A stretch of DNA of 64,000 nucleotides, taken from Pseudomonas sp. Marseille-Q3773. Its GTDB lineage: Bacteria; Pseudomonadota; Gammaproteobacteria; Pseudomonadales; Pseudomonadaceae. Below the pieces are notes generated by a model that was not told where the DNA came from, did not search any database, and saw nothing but the letters and a program-made list of their open reading frames with translations. Shown here in pieces: positions 44,300 to 52,900 of this stretch. Both the position numbers and the translations under genes were made by a program. Positions within the stretch are counted from its first letter, which is position 1. Each line of letters opens with the position of its first letter. The stretch covers positions 2,728,001-2,792,000 of the forward strand of contig NZ_OU745390.1 of assembly GCF_916618955.1 (NCBI RefSeq), in the 5' to 3' direction.

Positions 44300-45363
44300 T
44301 GGAACGCGGCATCATCGACCGCGTGGTAGACGAAACGGTTGCCGGTGTCGCGGCGGATCTCGTCCAGGTAGTTGGAATTCATCACGAAGATCTGCGCACC
44401 GTCCGGCAGGCTCGCCAGCGCTTCCTGCGGCGACGACACGCGCAAGCCACTGAGCGGCAGGTGGCGACCCTGCTTGGCCGGGTTGATGTCGACCACGTGG
44501 TCGACCTGCACGCCGGCACGCTGCAGGAACAGCGAATAGATCACGCCCTTGGACGACGCCCCCCAGATCGCCGCACCGCGCCCGGCATGCTCACGCAGCA
44601 ACGCCTGGCCGCGTTCGAGGCTGGCGCTGAAGCCCGCCGGCAACTGCAGGCGCTGGCCATCGAAGGCTGGCACCCGCAGGCTGGCCAGGTCGGCGACGAT
44701 GTACAGGTACTGGCCGTTGAACAGATGGCCGGCGTCCAGCACCGTGCCGAAACACCGACGCAGGTCATCCAGGCGGAAGTAGTTGACGTGCTCGTAGAAC
44801 AGGTCGAACCACGCGCGGTGGTCGAGGATCCAGTCCAGGCATGGCACTTCGATGTAGATAAGCCCCCCCTGGTTGGCATCGGCGATGGCCTCGAGAAACG
44901 CCAGCGGGTCGGCGATATGTTCCAGCACATGACGCAGCACCACGGCATCGGCCGACAACCCCAGCGCACGGGTGAACGGCGCCTTGATCACCTCGGGGTT
45001 GTCGCCTTCGTAGGCCGGGTCGATGCCGGTCACCCGGTGCCCGCGCTGGCGCAGCAACTCGAGGAAGTACCCCTTGCCGCAGCCCACCTCAATCAGGCGC
45101 TGACCGGCAAAGTAGCGGGTGATCAGCCGTTCGACGTCATCCAGGTGACGCTGGAACGCCGGCGACAGCGCCTGCTCGTTCTGGTAATCGCTGTCGTAGC
45201 TCAGCAAGGACGCGTCGAAGGCCTGGTTGTAGACCAGGCCGGTGCGCTCATCCTGGACCAGGCACATGTCACCGCTGGCCGACGCGCATGCGCTGGCGGC
45301 ATCGGCGAAGGTGCGGTTCTGCAGCACGGGCAGGCCGGCTGCGCGGTACAACTCATAGGCCAT
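44296..45363 (-). CDS. SAM-dependent methyltransferase with C-terminal domain of the sugar C-methyltransferase type
   Basis: 355 residues. SAM motif I LIEVGCGKGYFLELL (about 89-103), post-I VTGIDPAYEGDNP, motif II region ADAVVLRHVLEHIADPLAFL. The C-terminal part (about 265-350) GAAIWGASSKGVIYSLFL... VDINPAKQGRHLPLSGLRV matches the C-terminal domain of sugar C-methyltransferases. The N-terminal zinc-binding cysteines typical of that family are not clear. Its start overlaps the end of the epimerase gene by 11 bases. It could be a C-, O- or N-methyltransferase. Confidence 0.8.
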   Translation of the reverse strand: MAYELYRAAGLPVLQNRTFADAASACASASGDMCLVQDERTGLVYNQAFDASLLSYDSDYQNEQALSPAFQRHLDDVERLITRYFAGQRLIEVGCGKGYFLELLRQRGHRVTGIDPAYEGDNPEVIKAPFTRALGLSADAVVLRHVLEHIADPLAFLEAIADANQGGLIYIEVPCLDWILDHRAWFDLFYEHVNYFRLDDLRRCFGTVLDAGHLFNGQYLYIVADLASLRVPAFDGQRLQLPAGFSASLERGQALLREHAGRGAAIWGASSKGVIYSLFLQRAGVQVDHVVDINPAKQGRHLPLSGLRVSSPQEALASLPDGAQIFVMNSNYLDEIRRDTGNRFVYHAVDDAAFQ

Positions 45364-46231
45364 GGGGCGCTCCTTGGGCAGCCAACAGCTGCTCGAGTCG
45401 GTCGGTCACGGCCCAGAACGCCATGGGTTCGTGGCTCGGATAGGGATAATGCCCCAGGTTCAGCAGCAGCTCGGCGCCGCGCTCGCGCAGGCGCTGTTCG
45501 ACCAGGCTGCGCACCGCTACCGGTCGGCCGCTGGCGCAGTTGACCACGCCGGAGAACCCGGTGCAGTGCAACAGCCCGGCCAATTGCCGTGCTGCCTCGG
45601 TGACCGGCTGGAAGTCGCGCAGTTGCTCGCCGGCGGACATGTCGAACACCGCCGCCTTGCTGTCGATGGCGCGGTCGAGTGCAGCCAGCAGGCTATTGGG
45701 GTTCTGGCCTTCACCATGCAGGTAGAACAAGCGCGCCCATTGCAAGGTGAACGGCCGGTGCATCTGCAACGCCTGGAGGAACTGATGCAGGCTGTGCTTG
45801 GCCAGGCCATAGGGGTTGGCCGGGCGCGCCGGGCAGTGTTCGTCCAGTGGGCCGCTCTGCATGCCGTATTCGAAGCAGGTGCCGGTGACCAGCACCTGCG
45901 CCACGCCCGCCTCGACCGCGAGCTTGACGAAGCGATAGTCGGCCATCAGGTTCTGCTCCAGGTGAAACAGCGCCTGGTAATTCGGCAGCCCCGGCCAGGC
46001 CAGGTGGGCCAGGGCATCGATACCGTCGACCCAGCTGGCGACCTGCCCGGCATCCGCCAGCTGCAGATCAGCGGCGACGAACTGCACCTGGTCGAACCAC
46101 GGCATGCGGCGCGCCCGCTCCAGGTCACGCGCCAGGGCGCGTACCCGACAACCGCGGGCCAGCAGCTGCGCCACCAGATGGCGGCCAACGAAACCGGTGG
46201 CCCCGGTCACCAGTACATGCAGCGCGCTCAT
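45353..46231 (-). CDS. NAD-dependent epimerase/dehydratase family protein (probable nucleotide-sugar 4-ketoreductase)
   Basis: 292 residues from ATG 46231, overlapping the upstream stop as ATGA. Rossmann motif VLVTGATGFVGRHL (about 6-19) and the catalytic Tyr-x3-Lys in NPYGLAKHSLHQ. Extended SDR fold as in RmlD/TylD-like 4-ketoreductases and epimerases. Its place between two methyltransferase genes suggests it reduces the 4-keto group after C-methylation. Epimerase activity is equally possible from sequence alone. Confidence 0.85.
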   Translation of the reverse strand: MSALHVLVTGATGFVGRHLVAQLLARGCRVRALARDLERARRMPWFDQVQFVAADLQLADAGQVASWVDGIDALAHLAWPGLPNYQALFHLEQNLMADYRFVKLAVEAGVAQVLVTGTCFEYGMQSGPLDEHCPARPANPYGLAKHSLHQFLQALQMHRPFTLQWARLFYLHGEGQNPNSLLAALDRAIDSKAAVFDMSAGEQLRDFQPVTEAARQLAGLLHCTGFSGVVNCASGRPVAVRSLVEQRLRERGAELLLNLGHYPYPSHEPMAFWAVTDRLEQLLAAQGAPHGL

Positions 46232-47454
46232 AGCACGGTCAACTCGGGCACGGCGATGACGAAGCGACCGCCCCACTCACGGATGCCGGCCTGCTGTTCA
46301 CTGACTTCGCGCAGCAGGTTCCACGGCAGCACCAGCACGTAGTCCGGCTGCTCTTCGGCAAGGCGTTCGGGCGCCACTATCGGGATGCGGCTACCGGGCA
46401 GGAACTTGCCCTGCTTGTGCGGGTTGGCGTCGGCCACCCAGGCCAGCAGGTCGGCCTTGACCCCGGCATAGTTGAGCAAGGTATTGCCCTTGGCGGCGGC
46501 GCCGTAGCCGACCACCCGCTTGCCGGCGGCCTTGGCATCCAGCAGGAAGCGCAGCAGTTGCAGCTTGATGCGCTCGGCGGCCGGCGCCAGGGTGGCGTAG
46601 AAGCCGGGGCTACGCACGCCCACCTCCTCTTCCAGCGCCAGCAGGCGGGCGACGGTCGGTTCCACGGCGCGGCGCTGGCCATCGGCACGCTGCACGAACA
46701 CCCGCAGCGAGCCACCATGGGTCGACAGCTCCTGCACGTCGAACAGCTCCAGGCCGTTGCGCTGGCAGAGGATCTGCACCGCGGTCAGCGACAGGTAGGA
46801 ATAGTGCTCGTGGTACAGCGTGTCGAACTGATGCTGGGCGATCAGCGACAGCAGGTGCGGGAATTCGAAGGTGGCCACGCCGCTCGGCTTGAGCAAGCTG
46901 GCGAAGCCGCCGAGGAAGTCATTGATGTCCGGCACATGGGCAAGCACGTTGTTGGCTGCCATCAGGTCGGCGCCCCAGCCCTCGGCCAGCAGTTGCGCGG
47001 CCACGGTGCGGCCAAAGAACACTTCGCGGATTTCCAGGCCCTTGGCCCGCGCCGCCTCGGCAGTGCTGCGGGTCGGCTCGACGCCCAGGCAGGGAATGCC
47101 GCGCCGGGCCACGTACTGCAGCAGGTAGCCATCGTTGGCGGCAATTTCCACCACGCGGCTGTCGGCATTCAGCCCGAAGCGCTCGGTCATGCTCGCCACA
47201 TAGGCTTCGGCATGGGCCAGCCAGGAGCTGGAATAGGAGCTGAAGTAGGCATAGTCGGCGTCGAACAGCTGCTCGGCGCGGGTGTAGTCCTCGGTCTGCA
47301 CCAGCCAGCATTGCTCGCATACCGCGACTTTCAACGGCACCCACTGCTCCGCCTCGGCCAGTTGCTCGGGGCGCAGGTAGGCATTGGAGGGCGGCGAGGT
47401 ACCCAGATCGATCAACGGCAGGTGCAGGGCACTGCCACAACCACGGCAATTCAT
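46228..47454 (-). CDS. Sugar C-methyltransferase (TylC3/NovU-like)
   Basis: 408 residues. Three parts as in sugar C-3/C-5 methyltransferases: an N-terminal zinc site (CRGCGSALHLPLIDLG and VAVCEQCWLVQTEDY, about 3-55); the SAM domain with RVVEIAANDGYLLQYV and NNVLAHVPDINDFL; and the C-terminal domain GKRVVGYGAAAKGNTLLNYAG...VADANPHKQGKFLPGSRIPI (about 310-400). Known relatives methylate C-3 or C-5 of 4-keto-6-deoxy nucleotide sugars. With RfbF/RfbG next door the substrate is probably CDP-4-keto-6-deoxyglucose or its epimer. It overlaps rfbC and the epimerase gene by 4 bases each. Confidence 0.85.
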   Translation of the reverse strand: MNCRGCGSALHLPLIDLGTSPPSNAYLRPEQLAEAEQWVPLKVAVCEQCWLVQTEDYTRAEQLFDADYAYFSSYSSSWLAHAEAYVASMTERFGLNADSRVVEIAANDGYLLQYVARRGIPCLGVEPTRSTAEAARAKGLEIREVFFGRTVAAQLLAEGWGADLMAANNVLAHVPDINDFLGGFASLLKPSGVATFEFPHLLSLIAQHQFDTLYHEHYSYLSLTAVQILCQRNGLELFDVQELSTHGGSLRVFVQRADGQRRAVEPTVARLLALEEEVGVRSPGFYATLAPAAERIKLQLLRFLLDAKAAGKRVVGYGAAAKGNTLLNYAGVKADLLAWVADANPHKQGKFLPGSRIPIVAPERLAEEQPDYVLVLPWNLLREVSEQQAGIREWGGRFVIAVPELTVL

Positions 47455-48011
47455 ACGGTCACTCCGGTAAAGCGGTCGTCCAGCCAGGGGTGCTGCTCAT
47501 CCCGGGCCGAGAGGTTGATCACGGGCAGCGGCCAGGCAATGGCCAGGCGCGGGTCGAGCACCGACAGCCCGCCTTCGTGCTCCGGGGCGTAGTCGGCGCT
47601 GTGCAGGTACAGCAGCTCGGCGTCGTCGCTCAGGGCCTGGAAGCCGTGGGCGCAGCCAGCCGGCACCAGCAGGCTGCTGCCCTGGCCGGCCTCGAGGTGT
47701 TCGGCATGCCAGCGCAGGAAGGTCGGCGAGCCGGCACGCAGATCGACCACCACATCCCATACCGCGCCCTGCAGGCAGGTGATGTACTTGCGCTCCGGTT
47801 GCGGCCCGGCCTGGTAATGCAGGCCGCGCACGCTGCCGCGCTGGCGGGTCAGCGAGCGGTTGATCTGGCGGATGTGGAACGGCGCGCCGAAGCGCTCCAG
47901 GCTGTCTTCACAGAACAACCGCGAAAAAGCGCCACGGGCGTCTTCGACACGGCGATGTTCGATGCGCGCCAGGCCCGGCAACGGCAAAGGGTGCAGGCGG
48001 TACTGGCTCAC
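47451..48011 (-). CDS. rfbC: dTDP-4-dehydrorhamnose 3,5-epimerase-like protein (acting on the CDP-sugar)
   Basis: 186 residues from GTG 48011, overlapping the rfbG stop as GTGA, with AGGAG five bases upstream. The RmlC cupin: DARGAFSRLF, HIRQINRSLTRQRGSVRGLHYQ (catalytic His in RGLH), VWDVVVDLRAGSPTFLRW, LLVPAGCAHGFQALSD. Classical RmlC acts on a dTDP sugar, but the direct coupling to rfbF-rfbG implies a CDP-4-keto-6-deoxyhexose substrate, as with epimerases of CDP-sugar pathways. Confidence 0.85.
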   Translation of the reverse strand: MSQYRLHPLPLPGLARIEHRRVEDARGAFSRLFCEDSLERFGAPFHIRQINRSLTRQRGSVRGLHYQAGPQPERKYITCLQGAVWDVVVDLRAGSPTFLRWHAEHLEAGQGSSLLVPAGCAHGFQALSDDAELLYLHSADYAPEHEGGLSVLDPRLAIAWPLPVINLSARDEQHPWLDDRFTGVTV

Positions 48012-49090
48012 AGCGACTCCTGGTACAGGCTCAGCTGGGTCAGGCTCACCGCACGCATGTCCATGCCCTTGTGCCAGGCAAGGTGCCAGCCCAGGGTGCG
48101 CTCGAGGCATCCCTCGAGTGCCCAGCGCGGGCGCCAGGCCAGCAGCTGGCGGGCACGTGAGCTGTCCAGGCGCAGCAAACCGGCTTCGTGCATGTCGCTC
48201 TGCTCGAAGCTGACGCCGGGCGCCTGCGGCCAGCGATCGGCCAGCAACTGCACCACCTCGCCGACGCTGCACATGTCATCGTCACCGGGGCCGAAGTTCC
48301 ACGCGCCGGCAAAGCGCTGACCGTGCTGATAAAGGCTCGCCGCCAGCTGCAGGTAGCCGGCCAGCGGCTCCAGCACGTGCTGCCAGGGGCGCACAGCCGC
48401 GGGGAAGCGCAGGGTCACCGGCTCACCGGCGGTCCACGCCTTGAGCACGTCGGGGATCAGCCGCTCGGGCGAGAAGTCGCCACCGCCCAGCACGTTGCCG
48501 GCCCGTGCGGTGGCAAGGCTCAGGCCATGTTCGGCATAGCGCTCGGCCGGGAAGAACGATGCGGCATAGGACTGCGCGAGGATCTCGCAGCAGGCCTTGC
48601 TGCTGCTGTAGGGGTCGTGCCCGCCCAGCGCTTCGTTCTCGCGATAGGGCCAGGGCCATTCCTGGTTGGCGTACACTTTGTCGGTGGTGACCACAACGCA
48701 GGCGCGCACGCCACCGGTCTGGCGCACGGCTTCGAGCAGGTTGAGGGTACCCATGACATTGGTCGAATAGGTGCCCAGCGGATCGCGGTAGCTTTCGCGC
48801 ACCAGCGGTTGCGCCGCCAGGTGCAGGACGATCTCCGGCTGCACTTCGGCGACCAGCTCCAGCAGCACGCCAAGGTCGCGGATGTCGCCGCGACGGTCAT
48901 CGATGCCCTCGCCGACCCGTGCCAGCTCGAACAGGCTCGGCTCGGTCGCAGGGTCGAGGGCGAAGCCGGTGACCTGGGCGCCCAGGCTGTGCAGCCAGAG
49001 CGCCAGCCAGCTGCCCTTGAAACCGGTATGGCCGGTGAGCAGAACGCGTTTGCCAGCCCAGAACGCAGGGCTCAGTCCCACTGCTTCCAT
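48008..49090 (-). CDS. rfbG: CDP-glucose 4,6-dehydratase
   Basis: 360 residues from ATG 49090 with GGGAGGCACC upstream. Extended SDR: VLLTGHTGFKGSWLALWL (NAD site), VVTTDKVYANQEW, catalytic Tyr-x3-Lys in DPYSSSKACCE. It converts CDP-glucose to CDP-4-keto-6-deoxyglucose. It overlaps the 3' end of rfbF by 19 bases. Confidence 0.93.
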   Translation of the reverse strand: MEAVGLSPAFWAGKRVLLTGHTGFKGSWLALWLHSLGAQVTGFALDPATEPSLFELARVGEGIDDRRGDIRDLGVLLELVAEVQPEIVLHLAAQPLVRESYRDPLGTYSTNVMGTLNLLEAVRQTGGVRACVVVTTDKVYANQEWPWPYRENEALGGHDPYSSSKACCEILAQSYAASFFPAERYAEHGLSLATARAGNVLGGGDFSPERLIPDVLKAWTAGEPVTLRFPAAVRPWQHVLEPLAGYLQLAASLYQHGQRFAGAWNFGPGDDDMCSVGEVVQLLADRWPQAPGVSFEQSDMHEAGLLRLDSSRARQLLAWRPRWALEGCLERTLGWHLAWHKGMDMRAVSLTQLSLYQESL

Positions 49091-49845
49091 GGTGCCTCCC
49101 CGCTGTTCCACAACTGTTCCAGGTGGTTCTTGTCCCGCAGGGTATCCATCGGGTGCCAGAAGCCTTCATGGGCGAAGGCGTGCAGTTGCCCCTCATGGGC
49201 CAGGCGCGACAGCGGCTCGGCCTCCCACGAGGTGGCATCGCCGTCGATGTAGGGCAGCACCTCGGGCGACAGCACGAAGAAGCCACCATTGATCCAGCCG
49301 CCATCACCGCGCGGTTTCTCGGTAAAGCCCAGCACCTGGTCGCCATCGCGCTGCAGGGCACCGTAGCGGCCAGGTGGCTGCACCGCCGTGACCGTGGCGA
49401 ACTTGCCGTGGCCGTGGTGGAATTCGACCAGCGCGCCGATGTCGATGTCGGACACGCCATCACCGTAGGTGAAGCAGAACGCCTTCTCGCCTTCCAGGTA
49501 ACGTGCGGCGCGGCGCAGTCGGCCACCAGTCATGGTTTCTTCACCGGTGTCTACCAGGGTCACACGCCATGGCTCGCTGTAGTTCTGATGCACGTCCATG
49601 CGGTTGGCGCGCATGTCGAAGGTGACGTCGGAAGTGTGCAGGAAGTAGTTGGCGAAGAAGTCCTTGATCGCGTAGCCCTTGTAGCCCAGGCAAATCACGA
49701 AGTCGTGGATACCGTGCGCCGAATACTGCTTCATGATGTGCCAAAGAATTGGCTTGCCACCGATCTCGATCATCGGTTTGGGCTTGAGGTGCGACTCTTC
49801 GCTGATACGCGTGCCGAGACCACCCGCCAGAATGACTGCCTTCAT
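49072..49845 (-). CDS. rfbF: Glucose-1-phosphate cytidylyltransferase
   Basis: 257 residues. Nucleotidyltransferase signature AVILAGGLGTRISEESHLKPKPMIEIGGKPILWHI at the N-terminus, the cytidylyltransferase motif FTYGDGVSDIDI and INGGFFVLSPEVLPYI. It makes CDP-glucose from CTP and glucose-1-phosphate. It is the first gene of an eight-gene coupled unit extending to 40604. The 93 bases before it (to the terminator at 49939) show no convincing sigma-54 or sigma-28 site. Confidence 0.94.
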   Translation of the reverse strand: MKAVILAGGLGTRISEESHLKPKPMIEIGGKPILWHIMKQYSAHGIHDFVICLGYKGYAIKDFFANYFLHTSDVTFDMRANRMDVHQNYSEPWRVTLVDTGEETMTGGRLRRAARYLEGEKAFCFTYGDGVSDIDIGALVEFHHGHGKFATVTAVQPPGRYGALQRDGDQVLGFTEKPRGDGGWINGGFFVLSPEVLPYIDGDATSWEAEPLSRLAHEGQLHAFAHEGFWHPMDTLRDKNHLEQLWNSGEAPWKQWD

Positions 49846-49938
49846 CGATTTCCTCTTGTACTTCGCGCCCCTTGCAACCCCAGGGCGAAGGATTTATGGC
49901 GATATCGATGGGGTACTGCAGGAAATGCGCCAATCTGC

Positions 49939-49970
49939 AAAAAAGCAGGGGCCGCTTTGCGACCCCTGCT
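49939..49970 (-). terminator. Intrinsic terminator after the 1190-residue glycosyltransferase gene
   Basis: AGCAGGGG (49944-49951) pairs with CCCCTGCT (49963-49970); on the minus strand the stem runs into TTTTTT. It separates the first glycosyltransferase gene from the rfbF operon. Confidence 0.92.
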
Positions 49971-49985
49971 CCGCTCAGGCAAAAA

Positions 49986-52900
49986 TCAGTCGGCCAGCCA
50001 GCCCCACTCCCAGTGGCGCAGGTTGTCGTCACGCAGCACAAAGTCGCGCATCACCGCCTCGCGCAATTCGTCGCCCATGCGGTAACTGGCCGCCGGGTCG
50101 GCCAGGTGCGAGCGGATCGCCTGCAGCCATTCCTCTGTACTGTTGCTGTACACCCGCGTGCACGGCAGGTAGCCGCGGTAGGCCTCGGTGTCGGTGCAGA
50201 TGGTCGGGTAACCGCAGGCGCCGTACTCCAGCAGCCGCAAGTTGCTCTTGCAGTCGTTGAAGATATGGAATTCCAGCGGCGCCAGGGCCAGGTCGAGGTT
50301 CAGGCTCGCCAGCTTGGCCGGGTAGCGCGCCAGCGGCACGCCCGGGTGGTACTCGTGGATGTAGGGCTTGAGCGCCTCGGGGCACATGCCAAAGAACACC
50401 CACTCCACCTCGTTGGCCAGTTCGCGCACCACCTCGGCGATGATCTCCAGGTCGCCACTGTGGCTGGTACCGCCGCCCCACCCCACCCGCGGCTTGCTCG
50501 AAGTGCCACGGCGGCTGGCCGGCAGGTTGGTCCACAGGTGCGGTGCCAGCATGTTCGGCACCACGCGGATATCGTCATGCATGTCTGCCAGCGCATTGGC
50601 CAACGCCTGGGTGGTGACTACCACCCGGTCGCACAGGCTGATGCCGCGGCGCAGGTGCTGCTCGATGTCGGCTGGCTTGTTGCGCGCATGGGTGTTCTTC
50701 TTCGGCGCGCTGAGCACGTAGTCATCGATCTCGAAGATGCGCCGGGCATTGGAGAAGCGGGCGATGCGTTCGATGTCGCGCACCGAGTCATCGTTATGGC
50801 GCAGCTGCAGGATGATCACGTCCGGGTCCATGCGCGCCAACTGGACCACCGTCGGCGACTCATAGACCACACGCCCGACCACGCGCCCGGCGGCTTCCAG
50901 CTGCTTGAACGGTTGTTCGACGCGGTAATGGCCCACCGCACTGTCGTTGATCGGCAAACCCAGCACCGACGGCAAGGCCCGGGCACACAGCGGGCTCCAG
51001 CTGCCACGCAGGCTCGGCTCGAGGCTGAAGTCACCGTTGGCCAGCCCCAGGTTGGGGTTATAGGCCGGGTCGCGGACGACCTTGCTCAGCCAACGCTCGC
51101 AGAATACCTGCTGCTGTTCCAGCAACGCGTCCTGGCCAGGCCCATCGCTGCCAGTCGTCGCTTCGCGCTTGAGCAGCACGGCATAGGGCGTGCCGACCAC
51201 CAGATAACCGCGCGCCCCCGCACGCAGGCACAGGTCGAGCTCGGCCATGCCCTGGCTCAGCGGTTGCGCACCCAGCCCTCCCAGCTCGGCGAACACTGAC
51301 TTGCGCACCATCAGGCAATCGCCGCCGACAGCGCTCCAGTCCTGTACTACCTGCAAGCGTTGCAGGTAACCGCGCGCCTGCGCATCTTCCCCGGCGAACG
51401 CCGGACCGGCCACGCTGGCAACCCCCAGCACCCGGCCCGCCTCGACCACCCGGCCCTGGGCATCGACCAGCTTGGCGCCGACCACCGCCACTTCCGGGCG
51501 CTGGGCATGCTGGAGCATTTCCGCCAGCCACTGGCCGTCGAGCACCTGCACGCTGGCATCGAGCAACAACAGGTAGTCACCGCCGGCCTGGGCCGCCGCA
51601 GCATCAAGCAGCTGGCTGCGCGAACGGCCGAGCGCCCGGACCACGCGCAGCATGCCTGCACCGAGCTCGCTCATCGCCTGCAGCCAGCCGTCGACGTCGG
51701 CCGCCACGCTCGGCCCGGCCACCAGCAAGACCTCGTAGCGGCCATAGGCGGTGCGCTCGATCAGCCCTTCGATACAGGCCTGCAGGCCCGTCAGGTCGTC
51801 ACCGACAGGAACCAGGATCGATACCTGCGGGGTGTCGGCATGCAGGTAGTCGACCCGATTGAGCAGCGACAGGTCGTCATGCCGGATCCGATGCGCCACG
51901 CCCAGGCGCTGCAGATGCGCGGCCAGCACCGGTTCACTCTGGGCGATCACTTCCGGCAGCGACAGCCAGTTGGCGAAGCTGAACTCCGACTGCACCTGGA
52001 TTTCGGCAATGTGCTCGACCACCTGCAGGCCTCGGCTCTCGACCAGGCGCCAGAGCAGGTCATGCGGGGCCAGCTCGGCAAAGCCGGCATCGAAACCGCC
52101 AAGGTCGAGAATCGCCTCGCGGGCGAAGGCCAGGGTGCGGCCGACATAGGGGTAGCTACGCAACAGGTCGAGGTTGAAGTCCGGCTTGAACACCGGCTCG
52201 CCCGGCTGGTCATCGAGCCAGGCCCCTTCATCGCTGTAGGCGCATGCCAGGTTGGGGAACACCGCGGCACGTTCGGCCAGCAGCAGAATGGCCGACTCGG
52301 CGAGCCGGTCACCGGCACGCAGCAGGTAGATCCAGTCGGCGTCGTGCAACGAGGCCAGCAACTGGTTCAACTGCTCGGGCCAGTCGCTCTGCAGCGCCTG
52401 GTGCACCAGCGGGATCGGGCTGGCGGGTTCGGCATCGGCCAACACCACGCAGGCATGCACCGGGTACAACTGCCCGGCCAGGCTGTCGAGGGTGCGGCCC
52501 AGGGCCTGGGCGTCACCCTGGGTATCCAGCACCACCGGGACGATGCGCGGCTGGCGCGGCCAGGCCGCTATGGCCTGGGGCAGCAGGCCGCGCTGCACGT
52601 CGCTGAAGCGGCGCGCCGCCAACCACTGCTGATAAAGCTCGGCATAGCTTTCGCATTCGCTGCCCACCCGGCCACCCAGGCGGGTCTGCCAGTTGCTGAT
52701 GATGCGGGCCACGCACAGCTCCTGCCATTGCCGTGGCTGTTGCTGTGCCTCGGTCAGTGGCACGTAGCGCACCCAGCCACTGGCGGGCGCCGCTTCGCCA
52801 CTGCGCGCGGCGAGCATCTGCATCATCCAGCGCCACTCCTGCGGTGCGGCCTGGACCAGCGCTTCCTGCTTGCTCAAGCGCTGCGGGTGCAGGCGCTCGA

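Noticed and set aside
48012..48272. N-terminal extension of the RfbC-like protein
   Set aside because: It runs inside rfbG in another frame; GTG 48011 has a good AGGAG and the usual cupin start.
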